From: Hirsutella rhossiliensis
Taxonomy: Eukaryota; Ascomycota; Sordariomycetes; Hypocreales; Ophiocordycipitaceae
DNA: 64,000 nucleotides
Direction of reading: 5' to 3'
Assembly (NCBI RefSeq): GCF_020360975.1
Contig: NW_025408669.1
Location: 6,758,001-6,822,000, forward strand
In this document: piece by piece, positions 55,983-64,000 of the stretch
Numbering within the stretch: the stretch's first letter is position 1
Layout: every line of letters begins with the position of its first letter
Position numbers and translations under genes: made by a program
The notes under the pieces: generated by a model
Database searches by the model: none
What the model saw: the letters and a program-made list of their open reading frames with translations, nothing else
What the model was told of the DNA's origin: nothing

Positions 55983-56180
55983 TATTATAGGGTAAGTAGA
56001 GGGTTATACTATAGGTACCTTTAATTATATTATAATAATAAGCTATATAGGATCTAACTATACGCTACGCCTACCGCTACTAAATATACGTTTATATATA
56101 TAGCCTACCTTACCTTATAACGCTATTAGCTAAGGTTTAGGCTAATACCTAGACCTATACTAAGGGTAAATACCCTTATA
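55983..56180 (-). repeat. Gypsy-4 5' LTR
   Basis: A 198-bp copy, followed by the ATAAA target duplication. Confidence 0.95.
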
Positions 56181-56185
56181 ATAAA

Positions 56186-56297
56186 TAAGGCTATATAGCT
56201 AGTATTATAGCTTCCTCCCTCTCTTAAAAAGGGGAAGATAGATAAATATAATATACTAGTTAACCTTACCCTTTATATATAAAGAGACCTATTAATA
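56186..56297 (+). repeat. Copia-4 5' LTR, second part, and primer site
   Basis: A RIPed segment with a GATAGATAAATATAATATAC..GTTAACCT stretch, which parallels the Copia-3 LTR (GAGAATCAAGACGAATACAAC..GGTTAACCCT). It ends in ATTAATA followed by CTAATTAATAG, the RIPed form of the CTGATCAGTG site. A second CTAATTAATAG occurs at about 56499, unexplained. Confidence 0.5.
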
Positions 56298-56576
56298 CTA
56301 ATTAATAGTTAACTTAGTTAATTATAAAATAGTAAGGAAGAAAAGATAGATTATAGCCCTTAAAGGTATATTAGACTTATATCTTTAGTAATACTATATT
56401 TATATACTTAGAGAGAGCTATTTATACTAAAAATAAGGATATCTCTTTTTACTTAACTTATAAAAAGACCCGTTTAAGCTATTAATCGGCTGCTTAATAC
56501 TAATTAATAGTATAACTTATAGTATAACCCTTAACCCTTAATAATATATAAAGAATCTCCTTAAGACTTAATTTAT

Positions 56577-58627
56577 AATAGTAAGCTTAAACTTAGCCTT
56601 AGCTAGCTAGATTAAGGAACTAATAAAGAAAATAACTATCTTATAAAGCTACTATAAGTATATTAATATAGTACTCTAAGATAACTATATTATATTAAAA
56701 GAAGAAGATAAGATCGCTATTATAACCTATATTATACGATTTATATTATATAGTAAATATAGTATATATATATATAGTATTATAATCTTTAAATACTTTT
56801 AAAAGTATTTTAAGGACTAAACTAAAGCTATATAAAAGAGAGGCTAATAAGACTATAAAAGAGAATTATAGATTTTCTTTTATAGGTATAGTATCTATAT
56901 AAGAAAGAAGAAAGGTTTATTAGTTAGATAATTCGTTGCCTTATAAATAGCTAAAAACCTCCTTATTTAGGTAGATAATAAGTTTATAATAATAGAATTT
57001 AATAAGGGAGTATTAATATATTATAGGTAAGCCTAATAGGTAATATAGCTATAGGCCCTACTCTTTTTATTAAACGTTACCCTTAGTATCGAACTATAAA
57101 CCCCTTTATATTTATCTTAAACCCTAGCTCCCTTAACTTTAACTATAGCGGCCCTAACTCCCGCGGCCTTAGCTTTAACCCTTATAGCCCTAGTATACGC
57201 ACTAACTTAACGAACGCTATACTTAATAACCTATTAGTTTTAGCTTTTTAATATTATTTAAGACTAAGCCCTTATCGCTAAAGTATTTAAAGCCCTTATA
57301 TAAGCGAATATAGTTATACTTATTATAACTATACCTTAAAATATATATATAAGGCTTCTACTAAATAATATCTTAAATACTTTTATTAATATAGATATAA
57401 AGTATAAGTTTATAAAGCTTTAAAATAAAAATAAGAATTATATTAAAGAGCTATATAACCTCTTTAATAATAAAGTCTATATCTTTATAAGCCTTTACTA
57501 TAATATCTAACTTAAACTAAACTAATTTTATACTTTACTTCCTTATATCCTCGCTAATAGAGCTTAAATATATTATATTAATTATATTAGCTAGACTATA
57601 ATATTCTAATAGGCATATAATAATATTAAGTAGTATTTTAATATAAAAGTAAACTATACTTATTATTATATAGATTAAACTATAACTATATTTACTAAGC
57701 TTTATATAAATAATACTAATGCGATAAAGTTACTTTAAGAAGTACTCTAGCTACTTTTTAATAAGTTATAATAGTATTAGCGTGCCCTTAATAGGGAATT
57801 TACTAATAAAGTTTACCTTTAAATAACCCTTATTAATACTTACTATAGCGTACTAGAATTAAAGCACGCCCTTTTTAAGCTATTAAATAAGATAGAGGCG
57901 TTATTTATAGATCTTTATTCTTCTATTAAAATATATCTCGTATTTAGTATAACCCCTTAATACGCTTAGGATAATAACTAGTAGTACTACCTTAATCGTC
58001 GATATAATAATAACCGCGAAAGAGGTAAGAGATATAAAAAAAGTAAAGACTTTAAAGGCTAGAGCTATAACTATAGTAGATTTAACTAATGCCCTTTAGG
58101 TAATAATAACCGCCCTTAAACTAAGAAGTGCTTTATATATAATAAAGAAAGCTATTAGTCTATTAAATATATAGCTAAAAAACGTTAGAAGGCTAAGAGT
58201 TAATATATAGCTTACTATTACTTTATAGGCATGCTTATAAAACTCGCGGCCTATATAATAAACTATAAAGGTATTAAAGACGACCCTACTAATAATAATA
58301 GCGACTAAGATAAGAATTAAGATAACGATATTAACCTAAAATAGTAATAAGTAAGTTAAATACTTTACTAGTAAGCGTTTAATAATTTAATTATTAGTAA
58401 AGATACTTATTATATAAATTAAAATACTATTCCCGCCTCTTAATTTATTATTAAAGACTATTACTTTAAAGATAAATTCTAAGGTATTATAGTTAATATA
58501 AGTATAAGTAAAGTCTCTATAGCTAGTTACTCTTAGTATATTACTTTATAATAAAAAGACCTCTTTATAGCCTTAGATAGATTTATATTTAGCTAAGCGA
58601 CTATTAAATTTAGTAACGGCGAAGTAT
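56577..58627 (+). pseudogene. Copia-4 Gag and start of protease (RIPed, cut by Gypsy-5)
   Basis: The plus reading aligns with Copia-3 along its length. The block D.Y..LKEEDKIA near 56690 is the counterpart of DNDITHDEKDKIA. A FIKLWNKNKNYIKELYNL block lies near 57410-57460, and HFDTEVN is represented near 57640. A YYLNRRYNNNRERG block lies near 57975-58025, then TKKCF at 58119 for the knuckle, and an FQGI..N.S protease block near 58480. It stops in KFSNGEV where Gypsy-5 inserted. The start codon is lost (ATA). Confidence 0.8.
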
Positions 58628-59109
58628 TATAACTACGGTCTAGTAAACCGCGGGGACTAATATATATTACGAGGTTACGTAATATAGGGAGCAAGGAATA
58701 TTAAACGGACCGACGGGCTAATTAAGTTTAGAGCGACGGGTTACTTTAGCGCTTTAACGCTCTACGGCTAGGATCGTAGGATCGCTCTAGCGCTCTAGCG
58801 CTCCTAAACGATAGGATTACCTAGCGCTCTTAGCGATCTAAGGAAGCTCTCGAGATATATAAGGAAGGAACGGAATACTCCTTTAGATAGATAGCTTAAT
58901 AGCTTTTAATATTATAATTATTACGATCTTTATTATAATCCTATCTTTAATTCCGATTACTTAATTACCTAGTTATAGTCTATAGTCTACGACCTTTAAC
59001 TTATTACTAACGTAATATACTTATTATTGCTTAAACTACGCCCTATTATATTTACTAATATAAACCCCCTTAATAGGTTTATCCTTTAAGAATAATACCG
59101 GTCGTTATA
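58628..59109 (+). repeat. Gypsy-5 5' LTR
   Basis: About 482 bp from TATAACTACGG to GTCGTTATA. The part from about 58900 on matches the Gypsy-3 LTR, while the U3 part is GC-richer and unrelated. It contains CGCTCTAGCG repeats near 58780-58803. The start is inferred from the Copia-4 break and the TG to TA terminus. Confidence 0.75.
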
Positions 59110-59110
59110 C

Positions 59111-59120
59111 GTTAAAAGCT
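59111..59120 (+). promoter_or_regulatory. Gypsy-5 self-priming site
   Basis: GTTAAAAGCT, one base after the LTR, is complementary to AGCTTTTAAT at 58901-58910 apart from one C to T that RIP would cause. It predicts a transcript start near 58901. Confidence 0.65.
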
Positions 59121-59179
59121 CTTATTTAGTATAAATACCGCGTTACTCTAAGTAATATCGTAACTATTAATATACCTAT

Positions 59180-60130
59180 ATAGTAAACTAGATTAACTAA
59201 CTCTAGAGCTACTATATCGCCTTAAGATATAATACGCGAGATTATTACCCTTTAATAAGAGGTATAGTTACTTAAGAACGAAGGAAGTAACGGATAAGTT
59301 AAGGACCTTAGAGAAGTAGTTAAACTAAAATAGCTAGGACTATTCGACGGTACTTATAGTACGCTTCGAGACTTTCTTACCTAACTTAAGGCCTACTACC
59401 GGTTTTACCCTACTAAACTCTTAGACCTAGTCGAAAAGGTACTCTACGTAGGAAATTATTTATCTAGAACGGTACTCGCTTAGTTTAGACCTATTATAAG
59501 GGATTTTCTCGATAACTAACTAGCGCGACGAGATAACGAGATAGACGAAGTCTTTACTAGTTTCTAAGGATTTAAAGAAGCTATTATAAAGGTATTTAGA
59601 ATAACTAATAAGGAATAAGAAGCTAAATAAAAACTTCGAGAACTCCGATAAAGGATCTTAATATTAAATTATACTACGAAGTTCCGTTAAGTTACTTTAA
59701 AGCTTAATTAAGACAACGAACCTCTTATATTACGATTCTACGATAGGCTTAAAGAAGAAGTTAAGGACGAGCTTTATAAGGAAAATCGACCTAATAACCT
59801 CTTAAACTATATTACTATAGTAATACGAATTAATAATAGATAGTACGCGCGATACTAAGAAAAGAAATAAGGAAGAGGAAATTAAAACCCTTCTTATAAA
59901 AATAACTTTAACTAACGCGCTAACTATAAAAAGAAGCGCGAAACTCCTATTACCTATACTTATATAACTAACTTAGGTAAGATAGATCTAGATATAATAT
60001 AGAAAAGTAAAGGAAAGTATTTTAATTATAGGAAACTTAGATATTATTTTAAAGAATATAGATAACCTTATAAAGAGAAGAAAACCTACTAGGTACTAGC
60101 CTTAGAAGGTAAGAAATACCTAAATACTAC
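59180..60130 (+). pseudogene. Gypsy-5 Gag (RIPed)
   Basis: The plus reading contains LFDGTYSTLRDFLTQLKAYY near 59340-59400, then KVLYVGNYLSRT and a KLREL block in the capsid part. A degraded zinc knuckle at about 60013-60070 reads YFNY*KLRYYFKEYR, where Cys and His codons have turned into Tyr. This TGC/CAC to TAC change is expected from RIP. Confidence 0.82.
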
Positions 60131-60139
60131 TAATAAATA

Positions 60140-61700
60140 GGAACTAAAGTATAAACTCCTTAGTTAAACTATATACTATAACGATAAATATATAGTATAC
60201 TTAAGCGATAAAAACAGTATTAGATAGTTCCTAAAGTAACTAAAGAAAACCCTTATAATAATATAACGAAGGGATCTTAAAATATAGAAATAAGTTAAAT
60301 TCGTAGAACTAAAATACCCTTATCTTAAAGGAGTCTCCTAAGACTAAATTAAGAAAAATAGTAAACGATTCTAGGAAGATATATAAAATAAAAATTAATA
60401 ATAATAATAGGTAGTCTATAAATAATATAATAAAGAAGATATAGATATAGCCCTTATACTTACGAAACTTAGATAATAACTTAAAGAGGAATAATAAAGT
60501 ATCGATAATATAAGCTCTAAAGAATAAGAAATACCTAAAGAAACGGAAGACGAGAACGAACTTATACTACTACCCTTACTATTAAAGGAGAATACTATAA
60601 TTAGAGAATACGCTCTATACTTTAAAGAATTTAAAGAAATACTTAAAATTAAAACCTAATAAATACCTTAAATTCTTATAGAAAACTAATAAGCTATACT
60701 AATTTAATATTAACTAGTATTATATAAAGGAAACTACGCTATAGCTATCGCCGTAGTCGATACCTTTATAGCTCTATAACGAGAATAGTAACTATAAAGA
60801 GAATTTAAAGATAATCTATAAATACTACTTACTTATAAGTACTATAAGTATATTTTATAGATATTATATATCTACCTAGATTATATAATATACTTCTAGA
60901 TAAAGGCATAATATAACGCCTTCCTAGTTAGGTTTAAGGGATAAGTACTTTTAAAACCCTACTTAAGTATAGAACTAAACTACTAGAAAATCGATTAACG
61001 CTACCTAAACGACTAAGTTATATTATTAGAACTTAATTATAGTATACTACTTAAATACCGCGATAATTATAGTTTATTAACGAGATATCTTTTAGAGATA
61101 TATAAAATCTATAAATACGCTAAAATAGAGGAATAGTATAGCACTACTTACTTTAAAGTATCTAAACTATTAATCTTTTAAAGACTTATATAATAAATTA
61201 AATATAATAAAGAAGATTATAACGAATATATATACTTAAACTATAGAGTTTATAAATATAAAAAAGTATAAGTATAGTATAAATAATATAATAGTATACT
61301 AAAAGATTATTAGTAATATATATAAAGGCTATAAGCTATATTCGACTAAGGAAGAATCGATATAAAAATACTATATACGAAATAAAAAGATATAGAACGA
61401 AAACTCGACCGTTAATATAAAAATAAATAAAATTATAAAGTATAGTATATAATTAACTATAAAGTAGTATAATATAAATAATATAGCGTTAAGAAATAAG
61501 AAATCTTTAATTAGCTATAAGAAATTAGTTTCTTAAGCCTTAATACGATACTATATAATAAAAATATAAAGAAACGATATTAATAATAAATTAAAGAAGA
61601 ATACTTAAATAAAATAAATAAGGACTAGGTAAAAAATAAGGTACGCTATCTATAAAAGGGCTATAGACTAGCATAATATAATAAGATCTAAGGACCTTAT
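60140..61700 (+). pseudogene. Gypsy-5 extra frame between Gag and protease, unknown
   Basis: After an acidic stretch (ETEDENELILLPLLL, about 60545-60590) one phase can be followed for more than 900 bp from about 60730, with stops only of the Gln/Trp type. Blocks include GNYAIAIAVVDTFIAL and DYNEYIYLNYRVYKYKK. It is conserved in Gypsy-3. It is not a known Gag, protease or envelope domain as far as I can see. Confidence 0.5.
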
Positions 61701-61739
61701 ATATAGTAACGGTAAGCTATAGTAACTAAATAGTATTAG

Positions 61740-62130
61740 ATATTTAAATCGCGGGATATTATATATATATACTTTTAGACTATAGCGCGATAGGTAATTA
61801 CGTTTTACTTAAAGTCGTTAATCGTTACTAACTTATATAAAGATATAAGATAGATCTATATAAACTTATAAATATTAAAGGAGAGGCCTTTAACTATAAT
61901 AACGGAATTATTAATATAGAGATTAATTACCTTAATATTAATATCTAGGGCTACGACGAATAAGTTAACTTTAATATTATAGATATTAAAGAATATAACC
62001 TTATATTAGGGCTTTTATAGTTATAGGAGAGCAACCTACTAATTAACTAGAAAACTAGCTAGCTATATTAAAATAAAGATATAAGTTTCTAGGACTAGTA
62101 GATTTAAAAGAAAGTAAAATTTTACGATAA
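61740..62130 (+). pseudogene. Gypsy-5 protease (RIPed)
   Basis: The reading has DYSAIGNYVLLK near 61775 (expected D-S-G-A-T) and a later YNLILGLL block near 61990. Both are retropepsin landmarks in the right order. Confidence 0.75.
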
Positions 62131-62559
62131 TTTAGCTACTAAATAGGATAAAAGGGATAACCGTTTAAGTAAATTATTACGGGCTTTAGTAATATAAATA
62201 AAAATAGTAACTAAACTAGCGGATATAATAAAATCGACTAATAAGACCTACGTACTAACTAATATAGCTATATAACCTAGCATCCGATATAAATAGAATA
62301 AAGGATATAATATAAAGATCTAAAGAGTTATTACTACTTTAAAGAAAGACCTTAAATAAATTAATAAAGAGCTTAAGTTAAAAGAAACTAGCTCTTAAAA
62401 GAAAGAATAAAGCCTATAAGATAGAATAAAAAATATCTCTTAGGAATACCGGAAATATAATAAACTCTTTAAGGAAGAACTTAAGATAGGGTTACCTAAA
62501 TATAGTTAATAGGACTACGAAATTTATCTTAAGGATAGAATAATACTAACGTTCTATAA

Positions 62560-63850
62560 GATCTATAACTTAAACGAAAAGTAACTATAAACGCTATACG
62601 ACTACCTCGACGAAAATCTATAAAAGGGATATATATAAACGTTAATATTTAAAGTAAGCTACTTAGTTATATTTATTCTAAAGAAAAACGGTAAGCTATA
62701 ACTAGTTATTAACTATAGACGCTTAAACGATATTATAATAAAAGACTAAATACTATTACTACTTATATTAGAACTATAAAATCGACTATATAGTAAAAAA
62801 TAGTTTATAGCCCTTAACCTTAAAGGCGCCTATAACTTAATATATATAAAAAAGGGACGCAAATAGATAATAGCCTTTAAAATAAAATTTAAACTATTTA
62901 AATATCTAGTAATACTATTTAGACTTATAAATATATTAGCTACCTTTTAATAGATAATTAATAATATCCTATATAAATACTTAGATATCTTTATAGTAGT
63001 ATACCTAGATAATATCCTAATCTTCTTAGATACCCTAGAAGAATATAAAGAATATATTTATAAGGTACTCCGCGTACTTTAAAATATAAAGTTACTAGTT
63101 AAACTAAAGAAAAGTAAGTTCTATATATAGGAAGTAGACTTCCTTAGATATATAATCTTACTAAGAGAGATATAGATATAATAAGATAAGATTAACTTAG
63201 TTGAAGAATAGCTAACGCTAAAGAACGTTAAGGATATATAAAGTTTCCTAGGATTTATAAATTACTACTAACGATTTATTAAAGATTTTAAAAAGATTAT
63301 AGTATTATTATACGACTTAATAAAGAAGGAAAAAGAATTTATATAGGACGATAAAGCTAACGAAGCTTTTAAATATATTAAGACTATAATTATATAAGAA
63401 CTAGTCTTAATTACCTTTAATTTAAAATAATAAATTAAACTTAAAACCGATATATTAGACTTTACTTTAGAAGTATAAATCGGATAAAAGGGCGATAAAG
63501 GAAGACTATAATTAATTATATTCTACTCGAAAAAGCTATATAGTATAGAACTTAATTACCCTATCTATAATAAAGAATTCCTTATAATTATTTAAGCTTT
63601 TAAGGAATTTTAATACTACCTTCTTAAAAGTAAATATAAAGTTAAGGTCTATATAGACTATAAGAATATCTTATATTTTATAACGACGTAATAGTTAAAC
63701 CGACGATAGATCTAATAGGCCGAATATTTATTAGAATTTAACTATAAAATAATCTATAGAAAAGGAATAGAAAACGGTCGAGCTAATACCTTTAGTCGAT
63801 AAAGTAACTACGATATAGGAGTACCTATAGCGAAAGGATAGCTCTTAGAA
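62560..63850 (+). pseudogene. Gypsy-5 RT and RNase H (RIPed)
   Basis: RT blocks are VINYRRLNDI near 62700, ALNLKGAYNLI near 62815, VVYLDNILIFLDTLEEY near 63000 (YLDN from YLDD) and SFLGFINYY near 63240. RNase H blocks are LIIFYSKKL near 63515 and YIDYKNILYF near 63650, and the tether has KGIENGRANTFSR near 63765. Integrase lies beyond 64000. Confidence 0.88.
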
Positions 63851-64000
63851 ATTAACGAAAACGGGAACTACTAGCAACGATAGCTAAATATAATATTTAA
63901 AGTATAACTTAATAACTTAACTTATTAAAAGATCCTAAAATAAATAAAAGAATATAAAGTACTAAATAGATATAATATAGGATATTTAAAAGTTCTAATA

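Larger units (their letters stand above)
49307..56180 (-). mobile_element. Gypsy-4: RIP-saturated chromovirus, sister of Gypsy-2
   Basis: LTRs of 198 bp (49307-49504 and 55983-56180) are flanked by ATAAA (49302-49306 and 56181-56185). Minus-strand order is gag, protease, RT, RNase H, integrase, chromodomain, with the same antisense Ala-rich frame at the 3' end as Gypsy-2. No nested insert. It sits inside the 5' LTR of Copia-4. Confidence 0.95.
58628..64000 (+). mobile_element. Gypsy-5: RIP-saturated chromovirus, truncated by the window end
   Basis: A 5' LTR at about 58628-59109, then gag, an extra frame, protease, RT and RNase H, running off the window. It is the inverted sister of Gypsy-3 (for example 59092-59150 is the complement of about 40705-40763). 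The left flank AGTAT (58623-58627) is a candidate target duplication that needs the missing right end. Confidence 0.9.

Noticed and set aside
1..64000. CRISPR array, tRNA or rRNA genes
   Set aside because: No regular short repeats with unique spacers, no cloverleaf with intact arms and no rRNA core were noticed. The one tRNA-like match (29195-29206) is a primer site.

Overview
This window looks like a heterochromatic, transposon-only block from a filamentous ascomycete that performs, or once performed, repeat-induced point mutation (RIP). I find no intact host gene, tRNA or rRNA. Most of the 64 kb is AT-rich and almost free of the dinucleotides CpA and TpG, while CpG, CpC and CpT survive. Decayed reading frames are interrupted mostly by TAA and TAG where Gln or Trp codons are expected. 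This is the signature of saturating RIP at CpA. Against it stand three islands of normal composition (1990-7678, 18876-24960, 41774-47952), which are much younger LTR retrotransposons.

Layout, using local labels. (1) 1-1984 and 7684-7910: relics, including the integrase of an old Gypsy element (Gypsy-0). It is split in frame by Gypsy-1 (1990-7678, minus strand), a non-RIPed chromovirus with 187/189-bp LTRs and an ATATA target duplication. (2) 7911-13020: RIPed relics, including an unidentified decayed frame of roughly 775 codons. (3) 13021-32056: a three-level nest. Gypsy-2 (minus, RIP-saturated, TSD ATAGT) carries Copia-1 in its RT region (17712-29774, minus, lightly RIPed, TSD GTTTA). Copia-1 in turn carries Copia-2 in its RNase H (18876-24960, plus, not RIPed, TSD GGTAT). 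(4) 33352-41202: Gypsy-3 (minus, RIPed, TSD AGTAT). (5) About 41500-49250: a decayed pogo/Fot1-like transposase gene (minus), split by Copia-3 (41774-47952, plus, not RIPed, TSD CTAAG). (6) 49251-58627: Copia-4, a RIPed relative of Copia-3. It carries Gypsy-4 in its 5' LTR (49307-56180, minus, TSD ATAAA) and is cut in its protease by Gypsy-5. (7) 58628-64000: Gypsy-5 (plus), sister to Gypsy-3 in inverted orientation, running off the window.

The Gypsy elements with recognisable 3' ends (Gypsy-1 to -4) are chromoviruses with a C-terminal chromodomain. All five full or partial Gypsy elements show a primer site complementary to their own LTR, as in Tf1-type self-priming. Copia-1 instead has a primer site matching the anticodon arm of initiator tRNA-Met, as in half-tRNA priming. 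Copia-2 and Copia-3 belong to a divergent fungal Copia-like group. Its RT active box is QTDD, its Gag zinc knuckle has the last two ligands swapped, and it has an AT-hook between integrase and RT that could favour insertion into RIPed AT-rich DNA.

The least explained items are a conserved Ala-rich antisense frame at the 3' end of Gypsy-2 and Gypsy-4, an extra frame of about 1.5 kb between Gag and protease in Gypsy-3 and Gypsy-5, and the long unidentified relic at 9150-11480. The young elements have identical or near-identical LTRs yet carry a frameshift every few hundred bases. This points either to uncorrected homopolymer indels in the assembly or to transposition in trans of defective copies.
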